Source: Deltaproteobacteria bacterium (GTDB lineage: Bacteria > Desulfobacterota > Deferrisomatia > Deferrisomatales > BM512). From it: 40,162 bases of DNA. The position numbers and the translations under genes were made by a program. Positions within the stretch are counted from its first letter, which is position 1, and each line of letters starts with the position of its first letter. Below the pieces are notes generated by a model. It made no database searches. It saw only the letters and a program-made list of their open reading frames with translations, and was not told the origin of the DNA. This document shows, piece by piece, positions 15,723 through 23,807 of this stretch. Location of the stretch: positions 43,571 to 83,732 of the forward strand of contig PKTU01000145.1 in assembly GCA_002869005.1 (NCBI GenBank), read 5' to 3'.

Positions 15723-16337
15723 CTAGCCGACAAGCGCTGTTACGAAGTAGTCCGGCAGGAAGCCGAGGCAGCTGAGCCCTATGAAGTCGAGGGCGCGGGA
15801 ATCGAAGAGGACATTCACATCAGGCGGAAACTCCATGTCACGCTCGTAGAATGTCAGCGTTATCGGTAGCTTTGCAAAGGCGTAAAAACGCCAGCGGTGC
15901 TCTTCGCGTGAAGCGCTCTCCAGTTCGACCCCGCCGATTGCCTCCGCTGCGGCGGCAAAAGCGGGATAGTTCTCGCCGAATTTCGCCAGAATCGGCAATT
16001 TCAGGCTCCGGTCGTCATGGCGCTGCCGGCCTAAATTAAAGCCGCCTAGACGGCTGAATGGTATTAGCTCCCCCGAGGGCTCGCCGCTGCCATCTGATAG
16101 CAGGTAGTTAACGATGGCGAACCGCTCTTTGAACCCCGCTTCCGCCCCATCCTCTCTCGCGACTCCACCGTCATTTACCCGGTAGCATTGCCCGAAGGAG
16201 GTTATCAACAAAGAGTCGTCGGAGCACAGTGAGATGCCCTTGCGCTCAGCCAGCTCTACGAGATTTGAGGATTTCAGCCTCTTAAAAAGCTCTTCATAAA
16301 TCCTCTCATTGGCGTCAACGCAGCCTTCTTTGCTCAT
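15723..16337 (-). CDS. DUF3786 domain protein
   Basis: A 204-residue cytoplasmic protein matching DUF3786. Visible family features are ERFAIVNYLL in the first half, LIPFSRLGG in the middle, and a C-terminal part with FAKLPITLTFYERDMEFPPDVNVLFDSRALDFI. Function is unknown. DUF3786 proteins are common in anaerobes that carry corrinoid and Wood-Ljungdahl enzymes, but nothing of that sort is next to it here. It is the last gene of the moxR-VWA-rhomboid-radical SAM run, four bases after the radical SAM stop, so it is probably co-transcribed with them. Confidence 0.78.
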   Translation of the reverse strand: MSKEGCVDANERIYEELFKRLKSSNLVELAERKGISLCSDDSLLITSFGQCYRVNDGGVAREDGAEAGFKERFAIVNYLLSDGSGEPSGELIPFSRLGGFNLGRQRHDDRSLKLPILAKFGENYPAFAAAAEAIGGVELESASREEHRWRFYAFAKLPITLTFYERDMEFPPDVNVLFDSRALDFIGLSCLGFLPDYFVTALVG

Positions 16338-16341
16338 GGGC

Positions 16342-17667
16342 TCACCCCTCCAGAAATTCCAGGCTGGTGAGCGGCGCGCCGAAGGTCTCCTTGGGGCGGT
16401 TGAAGTAGCCTATATCAAGATTCGGGAAGCGCCCTTTAAGCCTTAATGCGGCGGCCCTCATACCGATGGGGTCGCCCCCCTCCTCGAAAAAGTGCTCCGG
16501 CAGCGCCTCAAGGTACATGCGCGGGTCGATGGAGAGGTTGCGGAAATGGACCATGTGTAGCCCCGTCTTGGCGACAAGGTCCTCAAGGGCCTCCACCTCA
16601 CCCTCAAGGTCGGTAACGCCGGGGAATACGAGGAGGTTAAGCGTGGTTACCAACCCCTCGTCAACGGCCCGGCTAATCGACTCCACAACATCGCCGTGGC
16701 GGTATCCCTTGGGCCTGTAGTAGGCGTTGTAGGTCGCCTCAAGGGGTGAGTTCATTGAGATCCTGACAGAGTCCAGTCCGGCGCGGGCTACCTCTACCAG
16801 TCGCTCAGGTAGGGAGCCGTTTGTGTTGAGGTGAATCGTTCCCCTCTCCGTCTCACTGCGGAAGGCCCTGACCGCATCGGCGATTGTCCCGGCCTGTAGA
16901 AGAGGCTCACCCTCGCACCCCTGCCCGAAGGAGACAATACCCCGTTCGACATTTTTGAGGTGCCCGACGGCGACGCCGCAAAGTTCCTCCACGGTTGGGA
17001 CGAAGGGGATGCGGTCCTGCGCGGCGGGGCAGCAGTCGGCGGGCTGCAAGCTGATGCAGCCGACGCACCTGGCGTTGCAGGCTGTTGCCGTGGGCAACGG
17101 GGCCTCCCAGCGCTCCATGAAAAAGTTCTTCGCGGCGAAGCAGTGATATTCAAGGGCGCACTTGGAGAGGTGCTTTATAAGGCGGTTGGCGGGGTTGCCT
17201 GCGACCCGCGCCTTGACGCGCGGAGCTATCTCCCGGTCGTCATAATGGCAGGTCTCCGAATGCGTCATCGGGTCAACGCGGAAGGCGGAGGCTACGACGC
17301 CGCCATCTAGCCACCCCACCGCAGCGTAGGCCCAGAGAGGCAGATACTCATGGCCTCCGTACTCCGGGGGGCTATCGGGGTAATCAGCTGCGGGCAGATG
17401 GGAGCGAGTGTAGCCCGCCTGTAACATGGCGGTCACTGCCCTGAGCTCCGGCTCCACCTCAAGGCGCCCCTCCTCAGGGTTCCAGCCGACCGCCATCGAG
17501 CCGGGGAGGTAGAAAATTTTAGTTCCCTCAGGCACGGGGGTTAGCGCGGAGGGGTCGACGAGCTCAAAAGAGTCGCCTGTTTGGCCCACCATCAAAAGCT
17601 CAGGGTGCTCGAAGATATTTCCGTCCCTGTCGGCAACGAGAAGCGCCGCGTGCTTTTGCCCCTTCAT
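16342..17667 (-). CDS. radical SAM protein with Cys-rich N-terminal domain
   Basis: A 441-residue radical SAM protein of unknown substrate. The [4Fe-4S]/SAM motif is CNARCVGC (Cys197, 201, 204). After it come GQGCEGEPLL, where GGEP is usual, and LNTNGS and VRISMNSPLEATY, all core TIM-barrel strands. About 190 residues precede the motif, with extra cysteines at 140, 170 and 176, and Cys212-Cys213 follow it; a second cluster is possible. The start at 17667 is chosen because its ATG overlaps the rhomboid stop (ATGA); the open frame extends 140 codons further upstream but there it only shadows the rhomboid gene. Its place in the run suggests a shared but unknown pathway. It is not one of the well-named radical SAM enzymes that I recognise. 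Confidence 0.82.
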   Translation of the reverse strand: MKGQKHAALLVADRDGNIFEHPELLMVGQTGDSFELVDPSALTPVPEGTKIFYLPGSMAVGWNPEEGRLEVEPELRAVTAMLQAGYTRSHLPAADYPDSPPEYGGHEYLPLWAYAAVGWLDGGVVASAFRVDPMTHSETCHYDDREIAPRVKARVAGNPANRLIKHLSKCALEYHCFAAKNFFMERWEAPLPTATACNARCVGCISLQPADCCPAAQDRIPFVPTVEELCGVAVGHLKNVERGIVSFGQGCEGEPLLQAGTIADAVRAFRSETERGTIHLNTNGSLPERLVEVARAGLDSVRISMNSPLEATYNAYYRPKGYRHGDVVESISRAVDEGLVTTLNLLVFPGVTDLEGEVEALEDLVAKTGLHMVHFRNLSIDPRMYLEALPEHFFEEGGDPIGMRAAALRLKGRFPNLDIGYFNRPKETFGAPLTSLEFLEG

Positions 17668-18368
17668 CGCCGCCCCCAAATGGTAAGGAGCCTGCTCCTG
17701 CCGGCAAAGACAACCACCGCCGCCCCTGCCGCAAAACCTCCGACATGCGCCCACCATGCGACGTTGCCCATGGCTCCCGCGCTGCCCTGCACCAGCTGGA
17801 GGAGGAACCAGAGGCCGAGAAAGACCACCGCCGGCAGCTGTATCACCGGAAAGAAGAAGATGAATATCGGAATAAGCGCCACCACCCGCGCCCTCGGGTA
17901 TAGGAGCATATAAGCCCCCATCACCCCGGCGATAGCTCCTGAGGCGCCCACGGTTGGCATTTGCGAGCTCCAGTTGAATGCGAGGTGGAGCGCCCCGGCT
18001 ACGATGCCGCAGTAGAGGTAGAAGATAGTAAAGCCCACCGGGCCGAGCCAATCCTCGATATTGTCGCCGAAGATCCAGAGCATCCACATGTTGCCGATAA
18101 GGTGGAAGAGCGAGCCGTGGATGAAGAGTGAGGAAAAGAAGGGAATAACCTGCTCAAGCGCGGTGAAGGATTCGCTAAAGCGCGGCACGGAGTACCGCGC
18201 GGGGACGAGGCCGTACTTGTAGAGAAAGAGCATAAACTCGCGCGGCGGCGAGGAGGAGAATATACCAAGCTCTGCCTCCACCCAAAAGACGAGGACGTTT
18301 AGCGCGATGATGGTATAAACCGCCACCGGCTTTCTCCTTGTCGGGTTCAGGTCTCGAATGGGAATCAA
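17664..18368 (-). CDS. rhomboid family intramembrane serine protease
   Basis: A 234-residue polytopic membrane protease that cleaves transmembrane helices. The catalytic dyad is present: Ser143 in GASGAIAG (GxSG) and His208 in WWAHVGGFAAG. The oxyanion-side His89 and Asn93 occur in LFHLIGNMWMLWIFG, and the L1-loop region is present. About six helices can be drawn. It begins three bases after the VWA gene stop and overlaps the radical SAM start by four bases. The substrate is unknown; co-transcribed membrane targets are not obvious in the run. Confidence 0.9.
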   Translation of the reverse strand: MIPIRDLNPTRRKPVAVYTIIALNVLVFWVEAELGIFSSSPPREFMLFLYKYGLVPARYSVPRFSESFTALEQVIPFFSSLFIHGSLFHLIGNMWMLWIFGDNIEDWLGPVGFTIFYLYCGIVAGALHLAFNWSSQMPTVGASGAIAGVMGAYMLLYPRARVVALIPIFIFFFPVIQLPAVVFLGLWFLLQLVQGSAGAMGNVAWWAHVGGFAAGAAVVVFAGRSRLLTIWGRR

Positions 18369-18371
18369 AAG

Positions 18372-19535
18372 TTATCTCAACTCTTTAATCGCCGCGTCGA
18401 GCCCCGCGAGGGTAAGCGGAAACATCGGGAATATCTCGGCGATCTGCTCCACCGTCGTATTGTAACGCCACTCCCGCTCATCCATCGGGTTTAGCCAGAC
18501 GCGCTTCGGGAAGCGCTTTGCCAGCATCCTAAGCCTGTCGATACCCTTTGTGTTGGAGGTGCGCTTGCGCTCAAGGTAGCCGTTGGGAATCATCAGCTCG
18601 AAGGGCGCCATCGCCGCGTCGCCTACCATCACCAGCCTGTAGTGCTCTCCGCTCGACTGCCGGATAAGGTCATCTACCTTCTCATACTTGTATTCGCCCA
18701 CATCGGTGTAAAGGTTTTCGTAGACGCAGTTATGGAAGTAGAAGGGCTTGAACTCCTTGAAATGGTTTATCGCCGAGGCTGCGGAAAAAAGCTGCTCCAC
18801 GAGGCGGCGGAAGGGCTCCATGGAGCCGCCGGTGTCCATCGCCAGAATAAGCCTCACCTGATTTTCACGCTCACGCCCGAAGACGAGCGAAATCTCCCCT
18901 GCGTCGCGGCAGGTCTTGTCAATCGTCTCGTCGAGGTCCAGGACCTCCTCACCCTCCCGGCGGAGCGCGCGGAGCTTTTTAAGCGCGACGGTCATCTGCC
19001 TTACGTCAAGGGTGCGGTCGCTGCGAAACCCCTTATAGCCTCGGCCCATCGCCTTCATCATAGCGGTGCCGCGCCCATGCTCCCCCAGCGAGATGCCGGT
19101 GGGGTGCGAGCCGCCCTTTCCGTAGGGGCTCGTGCCGCCGGTGCCTATCCAGTGCGACCCTCCGTTATGGCGCTCTTTCTGCTTTTTTAATATCTCCTCG
19201 AAAGCGGCCATCAGCTCCTCCGGGGTGAGGCGCTTCAAGTGCTCCATCTCCTCCTCGGTGAGGTGGAGATTTTCTATCGAGTCCTCAAGCCAGTCCAGCA
19301 GCTCTTCAGCGGTGGCCCCCGCAGGCACCATCCCCTTGAAGGTCTCCGCAAAGGCAAGGTCAAAGCCGTCGAACTTCGCTACATCCTTGACCACGACCAT
19401 CCGCGCGAGGTCGTAAAAGCCATCTAAGCTGTCGCCGTGGAGACCTTGCTTCATCGCATCCATCAGCGTCATCCATTCGGTGAGCGAGACCGGCACCTCG
19501 TTTCGCTTTAACGCGTAAAAAAAATCAAGGAACAA
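18372..19535 (-). CDS. VWA domain protein (CoxE-like)
   Basis: A 387-residue protein of the CoxE-like von Willebrand A group, the usual partner of MoxR ATPases in maturation or assembly of protein complexes. The N-terminal half is helical and opens FLDFFYALKRNEVPVSLTEWM. A Gly/His-rich linker (about 124-155) follows. The VWA domain spans about 225-387, with the metal-site motif LAMDTGGSM (234-239); the classical DxSxS reads DTGGS, so its first serine is glycine. It begins three bases after the moxR stop. With MoxR it probably forms a chaperone pair acting on a metalloenzyme or envelope complex; the target is unknown. Confidence 0.85.
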   Translation of the reverse strand: MFLDFFYALKRNEVPVSLTEWMTLMDAMKQGLHGDSLDGFYDLARMVVVKDVAKFDGFDLAFAETFKGMVPAGATAEELLDWLEDSIENLHLTEEEMEHLKRLTPEELMAAFEEILKKQKERHNGGSHWIGTGGTSPYGKGGSHPTGISLGEHGRGTAMMKAMGRGYKGFRSDRTLDVRQMTVALKKLRALRREGEEVLDLDETIDKTCRDAGEISLVFGRERENQVRLILAMDTGGSMEPFRRLVEQLFSAASAINHFKEFKPFYFHNCVYENLYTDVGEYKYEKVDDLIRQSSGEHYRLVMVGDAAMAPFELMIPNGYLERKRTSNTKGIDRLRMLAKRFPKRVWLNPMDEREWRYNTTVEQIAEIFPMFPLTLAGLDAAIKELR

Positions 19536-19538
19536 GGG

Positions 19539-20384
19539 TTACCTCCACCTCGTCGGCTTGGAGTGGCGGTCGATGGTGTCGATATCCTCGCGTAGTTTGA
19601 CCAACGCGCCGAGGAAAGGTACGGACTCCGGCGTCACGGAAGCCTCCGGCGGGAGGGAAACGCCGCTCGCGAGGAGGACCCGTATCCAGTCGACCAGCTC
19701 AGAGGTCGAGGGGCGCTTTCTCATGCCGGGTACCTCGCGAAGCTGGTAGAAGAGGGTTATCGACCGCTCCATTAGGACGCGGTCTAGGCCGGGGTGGTGC
19801 ACCTCAACTATCTGCTTCATCTGGTGCTCATCGGGAAAATCGATGTAGTGAAAGACGCAGCGGCGGAGGAAGGCGTCCGGCAGCTCCTTCTCGGAGTTTG
19901 AGGTGATTATCGTCACGGGGCGCTTCTTGGCGGCTACCTCTTCCCCCGTCTCAAGCACCTCGAAGGACATCTCGTCGAGCTCATGGAGTAGATCGTTGGG
20001 GAACTCTACATCCGCCTTGTCCACCTCGTCGATTAAGAGGACAACGGGCTCCTCGGCGGCAAAAGCGCGCCCAAGGGGTCCAAACTTTATATAGCGGGAT
20101 ATATCTCTGACGTCGCCATCGCCAAAGCGCGCGTCGTTGAGGCGCGCTACGGTGTCATAGGTGTAGAGCCCTTCACGCGCCTTGGTCGTGGACTTTACAT
20201 TCCAGATAACCAGCTTTTGTCCAAGGGCCTTTGCGATGTGGTGGGCGAGTAGTGTCTTCCCCGTTCCGGGCTCGCCCTTTATGAGAAGAGGCCTCTCAAG
20301 CGCCACCGCCACATTGACCGCGGATTGCAGCTCTGATGACGCGATATACCCCTCCGTTCCAGTGAACTTGTTGAAACTTTCCAT
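19539..20384 (-). CDS. MoxR-family AAA+ ATPase
   Basis: A 281-residue AAA+ ATPase of the MoxR group. Walker A is GEPGTGKT (37-44), Walker B is LLIDEVD (116-122), and TIITSNSEKELPDAFLRRC carries sensor 1 and the arginine finger region. MoxR proteins work with VWA proteins as chaperones that insert cofactors or assemble complexes, and the next gene encodes such a partner. It is the first gene of a five-gene run. AAGGTG lies four bases before the ATG. In the AT-rich upstream region a TATAAT occurs on this strand (20419-20414), but no good -35 box is seen. Confidence 0.9.
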   Translation of the reverse strand: MESFNKFTGTEGYIASSELQSAVNVAVALERPLLIKGEPGTGKTLLAHHIAKALGQKLVIWNVKSTTKAREGLYTYDTVARLNDARFGDGDVRDISRYIKFGPLGRAFAAEEPVVLLIDEVDKADVEFPNDLLHELDEMSFEVLETGEEVAAKKRPVTIITSNSEKELPDAFLRRCVFHYIDFPDEHQMKQIVEVHHPGLDRVLMERSITLFYQLREVPGMRKRPSTSELVDWIRVLLASGVSLPPEASVTPESVPFLGALVKLREDIDTIDRHSKPTRWR

Positions 20385-20568
20385 AAAACACCTTGCATTT
20401 TTGTAGGGTTGAAATTATAGTTTAATTGTTACTTATTTAGTTATCTTTGAAGCCCATACTACAGGGTAGTGATACACCGGGCAAGGAAAACGTTACACTA
20501 AAAGGTACACCCAAAAGCGCACGGTCGTCCATGAAGGCGCTGTTTTTTTGGTGTTGAAAGGAGTTCCC
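20385..20568. promoter_or_regulatory. divergent AT-rich control region
   Basis: This 184-nt stretch separates moxR (left) from the Cys-rich protein gene (right). It holds a TATAAT on the minus strand (20419-20414), an inverted repeat ACTAC-AGG-GTAGT (20458-20470), and a small hairpin AGCGC/GCGCT (20516-20520 and 20537-20541) followed by seven T residues. The last could be a leader terminator before the rightward gene; its 5-bp stem and 16-base loop are weak. Confidence 0.3.
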
Positions 20569-21144
20569 ATGAGTAAATGCCCCGGTCAGGACACGGCTTC
20601 CTGGGGTTACGATGCAATCTTTGACGTCGAGTGCCCCAAGTGCCACGCTCCAGTCGAATTCTTCAAAGATGAGATGCGTAGAAAGTGCCAAAGCTGCGGC
20701 GAGCGAGTATTCAACGACAGGATGGATCTAGGCTGCGCCAAGTGGTGCCCCTCCGCGGAGGCTTGCATAGGAGCGGACTCTTTAAAGGATTTCAAGGTCA
20801 ACGAGAAGCGAAAAGAGCGCCGCGAGGAGTTTCGGGAACTGCTTGAGCACGCCGAGGGAGATGAGGCCGTCATCGAGCTCTTCAAAACCCTCTACGGCGA
20901 GTATCCAAAGGATGACGCTCTCTTTGACACCAACCGCCTCGCGACCGTCCAGGAGCGCGACGAATCTCTATTCAAACGCGCCACTGCTGCGTTTCGCGGC
21001 TATCTGGACAGAAAAGCCGAATCGGCCGAGGCTGAGGTTAAGGCACGCGAGCGCACCGCCAAGATGCTTGAGAATGACCAGTACAAAAAGCGCAAGGCGG
21101 AGCTTGAGGCCGCTAAGGCGGAGAAGCCCCTTGACACCCACTGA
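20569..21144 (+). CDS. Cys-rich zinc-ribbon/Fe-S-like protein (MSKCPGQ family)
   Basis: A 191-residue protein. The first 70 residues form a compact Cys-rich module with eight cysteines: Cys4 (MSKCPGQ), CPKC (22, 25), CQSC (40, 43), GCAKWC (56, 60) and Cys66. Similar N-terminal modules occur, from memory, in delta-type genomes, often fused to HD phosphohydrolase domains; no HD motif is present here. The rest is highly charged and helical, ending in an Ala/Glu/Lys coiled-coil-like tail. The start at 20569 has GAAAGGAG five bases upstream; an ATG seven codons earlier is less likely. It may bind zinc or an Fe-S cluster. It precedes a ferredoxin gene by 74 nt. Function unknown. Confidence 0.7.
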   Translation: MSKCPGQDTASWGYDAIFDVECPKCHAPVEFFKDEMRRKCQSCGERVFNDRMDLGCAKWCPSAEACIGADSLKDFKVNEKRKERREEFRELLEHAEGDEAVIELFKTLYGEYPKDDALFDTNRLATVQERDESLFKRATAAFRGYLDRKAESAEAEVKARERTAKMLENDQYKKRKAELEAAKAEKPLDTH

Positions 21145-21177
21145 GCCATCGGTCATTCTTCGCACTTAATCATCAAC

Positions 21178-21198
21178 TGCGGGTGTATTTTACCCGCA
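21178..21198 (+). promoter_or_regulatory. hairpin in the ferredoxin leader
   Basis: TGCGGGT and ACCCGCA form a perfect 7-bp stem around a seven-base AT-rich loop, 20 nt before the ferredoxin start. No T-tract follows, so it is not a canonical terminator. It could be an mRNA-stabilising element or a regulator site. Confidence 0.35.
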
Positions 21199-21218
21199 AT
21201 AAAAGAAGGAATGGTATT

Positions 21219-21389
21219 ATGTCATTCGTTATTACTGACGCCTGCGAGGGCTGCGGCACCTGCCTGGAGGTTTGCCCCGTAGATGCTATCTCTGAGGGCG
21301 GGGGCGCCTACTCAATCGACGCAGAGACCTGCGTCGATTGCGGCACCTGCGCTGAAGAGTGCCCCCTCGACGCCTGCGAGCAGGCATAA
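21219..21389 (+). CDS. 2[4Fe-4S] ferredoxin
   Basis: A 56-residue clostridial-type ferredoxin carrying low-potential electrons. Two full CxxCxxCxxxCP motifs are present: Cys9, 12, 15, 19 and Cys38, 41, 44, 48. The chosen ATG at 21219 gives the standard start MSFVITDACEGC and has GAAGGA upstream; the frame is open further upstream, but with no ferredoxin character. It lies after the MSKCPGQ gene and is closed by a strong terminator, so hypF is probably transcribed separately or by read-through. The redox partner is not identifiable from the window. Confidence 0.93.
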   Translation: MSFVITDACEGCGTCLEVCPVDAISEGGGAYSIDAETCVDCGTCAEECPLDACEQA

Positions 21390-21410
21390 AGAAGCGCTTT
21401 CGCAATGAAG

Positions 21411-21444
21411 GAGCCGGGGCATTCACCCCGGCTCTTTTGTTTTT
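21411..21444 (+). terminator. strong intrinsic terminator after the ferredoxin gene
   Basis: GAGCCGGGG (21411-21419) pairs perfectly with CCCCGGCTC (21426-21434), a 9-bp stem with a six-base loop, followed by TTTTGTTTTT. It lies between the ferredoxin stop and the hypF start, only 13 bases from hypF. Confidence 0.92.
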
Positions 21445-21456
21445 ACGGAGAAAACT

Positions 21457-23790
21457 TTGTCAGGTGAGAGAAAGAGGGTCCGCTTTCTGGTTCGCGGCAT
21501 AGTGCAGGGGGTCGGCTTCAGACCCTTTGTTGCAAAGACCGCCTCTCGCCTCGGCGTAACCGGCTCCGTCGCCAACACCACACGCGGAGTGGAGATCGAG
21601 GTTGAGGGGCCTCCGGCTAAGATAGACGCTTTCAGAACAGCTTTAACCGACGCCACCCCAAAAGCCGCCAAAATACTCTCACTGTCGGAGGAGGAAGCCG
21701 ACCCCACCGGCGAAAAGGGTCCGTTCAAGATTCTGGCCTCCCGCGAAGACCCAATATCATCAGTTATAATTCCTCCCGACATCGCCACTTGCCCGGAGTG
21801 CGCGAGGGAGATGAAAGACCCCGGCGACCGTCGCCACGATTACCCCTTCACCAACTGTACGGATTGCGGCCCACGCTACTCGATCATCGAGGGCGTGCCA
21901 TACGACCGCGCGCGCACCGCGATGGCGTCCTTCCCCCTATGCGTAGATTGCGAGAGGGAATACTCACACTCCGGCATGCGCCGCTTCCATGCACAGCCGA
22001 ACGCATGTCCAAAGTGCGGGCCGACCCTCCGCGCATTGACCCCAGAAGGCCGAGAAGTTGCCGGAAATCCGCTGGATTTAGCTGCCGAAGCCCTGAAGGA
22101 CGGTAAGATAGTGGCGCTCCTCGGCCTCGGCGGCTTTCACCTCGCCTGCGACGCCGAAAGCGAAAGCGCGGTAGCCCGCCTGAGAGAGCGGAAAAGGAGG
22201 CCTGCCAAACCATTTGCTGTGATGACAAGGGACATCCTTAACGCCCGGCGTTTAGCCGTCCTCTCCGGCGACGCGGTTGAGATCATGACCTCCCCCGCAG
22301 CGCCAATTCTCCTCACCCCGGCCCGCGAGGAGAGCCCCCTCGCCCACTCCGTGGCGCCCGGACAGAGCTCCGTCGGGATATTCCTCCCCTATACCCCGCT
22401 ACACATACTCCTATTTGAGCGAAGGGCGTCTCCCCCCGCGCTGGTCATGACCAGCGGCAACCGCTCCGACGAACCGATAATATCAACCTGGGAGGCAGCA
22501 CGGGAGAAGCTATCCGGGGTGGCGGACCTTTTCGTCGTCCACAACCGCCCGATTCTACATCCAATTGACGATTCGGTGGTCAAGGGGTTCGAGCTGGGAA
22601 CAATCCCCGTAAGGCGGGCGCGCGGCTACGCTCCGTTACCGTTGCCGCTCCCTTCTGGCGGCGGCAAAGGGCCCGTGCTCCTCGGCGCGGGGGCTGAGCT
22701 CATGAGCACCTACTCCATCCTGAGGGGAGACCTTGCCTTTGTAGGCCCGCACGTCGGCGACCTCAAAAACCCCGACACGGTTGAAAGCTACATAAGGGGC
22801 GTCAGGAACCTGGAAGAGCTCCTTAAGGTTCAAATAGAGGGCGTTGTTTGCGACAAACACCCCGCTTACCGCTCAACAGTTTTCGCTAAAGACCTCGAAG
22901 CGGAGGGGCTCCCGCTACTCAGCGTCCAGCACCATGAGGCGCACGCGGCCGCGGTGATGGCGGAAAACTCCTTCGAGGGCGAGGGTGTAGTGTTGGCCCT
23001 TGACGGCACCGGCCTAGGCGAAGACGGGACTATCTGGGGTTGCGAGATCTTCTCCGGGATGCCGGGGACCTTCGTCCGCCGGGGAAGCCTGGTCAAGGTC
23101 CCCATGCCCGGAGGCGACCGCGCCGCAGTGGAACCGTGGAGGATGGCGGCGGCGCACCTTAGGAGAGTGCATTCAGAGGGGTGGATTGAGAGCGGTCTCG
23201 GCTGCTTCGCCGATATGAACAGGCGCGACCTTGAGCTCCTTGAGACGATAATGGCGCGGGGGCTCAACTCCCCCCTCACCTCCTCCGCCGGAAGGCTTTT
23301 TGACGCAGCGGCCGCTATTGTGCTCGGCTTCACCGGCGAGATGAAGTACTCCGCGCATGCCCCGATGCTCCTTGAAGCCCATGGCCTCAGGGCTAAAGCT
23401 CACCGGCTTTACCTGATGGATGGCGTGACCGAAGATGCGGGGTTTATATCGATTGACCCTGCCGCTTTATTTGCCGCTATGGAGGAGGATATTTTACGAG
23501 GGCACTCCCCCGGAGAGGTCGCCCTCGGCTTCCACCGCTGGCTCGGGGAGACGCTGGCGAAAGCGGCCTCCATCGTCGCGGAACGGGAGGGACACAAAAA
23601 CCTCTTTTTGACCGGCGGCGTCTTTGTAAACGGTATCCTTACAGCGGTAGTTGAGAGGGCGGCCAGAGAGAGGGGACTCTGCGTTCACCGGCACAGGGTA
23701 CTTCCGCCGGGAGACAACTCCATCTCCTACGGGCAGCTTGCCTGGGCGAGGATGAGCGGCGCCGATTTCAAAGCGCCTAGGCAAGCGTGA
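21457..23790 (+). CDS. hypF: carbamoyltransferase HypF ([NiFe] hydrogenase maturation)
   Basis: A 777-residue protein that makes the cyanide ligand precursor for the [NiFe] hydrogenase active site: carbamoyl phosphate and ATP are used to carbamoylate HypE. Domains in order: acylphosphatase (about 8-95, VRGIVQGVGFRPFV); two zinc fingers with CxxC pairs at 112/115, 134/137, 162/165 and 184/187; YrdC-like domain (about 205-390, KRRPAKPFAVM); Kae1-like carbamoyltransferase domain (about 405-770, QHHEAHAAAV with metal-binding histidines). All expected parts are present and the length is normal. The start is TTG at 21457 with CGGAG upstream. No other hyp or hydrogenase gene is in the window, so it is separated from its pathway partners. 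A strong terminator lies just before it. Confidence 0.95.
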   Translation: MSGERKRVRFLVRGIVQGVGFRPFVAKTASRLGVTGSVANTTRGVEIEVEGPPAKIDAFRTALTDATPKAAKILSLSEEEADPTGEKGPFKILASREDPISSVIIPPDIATCPECAREMKDPGDRRHDYPFTNCTDCGPRYSIIEGVPYDRARTAMASFPLCVDCEREYSHSGMRRFHAQPNACPKCGPTLRALTPEGREVAGNPLDLAAEALKDGKIVALLGLGGFHLACDAESESAVARLRERKRRPAKPFAVMTRDILNARRLAVLSGDAVEIMTSPAAPILLTPAREESPLAHSVAPGQSSVGIFLPYTPLHILLFERRASPPALVMTSGNRSDEPIISTWEAAREKLSGVADLFVVHNRPILHPIDDSVVKGFELGTIPVRRARGYAPLPLPLPSGGGKGPVLLGAGAELMSTYSILRGDLAFVGPHVGDLKNPDTVESYIRGVRNLEELLKVQIEGVVCDKHPAYRSTVFAKDLEAEGLPLLSVQHHEAHAAAVMAENSFEGEGVVLALDGTGLGEDGTIWGCEIFSGMPGTFVRRGSLVKVPMPGGDRAAVEPWRMAAAHLRRVHSEGWIESGLGCFADMNRRDLELLETIMARGLNSPLTSSAGRLFDAAAAIVLGFTGEMKYSAHAPMLLEAHGLRAKAHRLYLMDGVTEDAGFISIDPAALFAAMEEDILRGHSPGEVALGFHRWLGETLAKAASIVAEREGHKNLFLTGGVFVNGILTAVVERAARERGLCVHRHRVLPPGDNSISYGQLAWARMSGADFKAPRQA

Positions 23791-23807
23791 TATCATATTG
23801 CATACGG

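Noticed and set aside
17668-18087. 140-codon N-terminal extension of the radical SAM frame
   Set aside because: It lies wholly over the rhomboid gene in another frame; the ATGA overlap at 17667 is the natural start.
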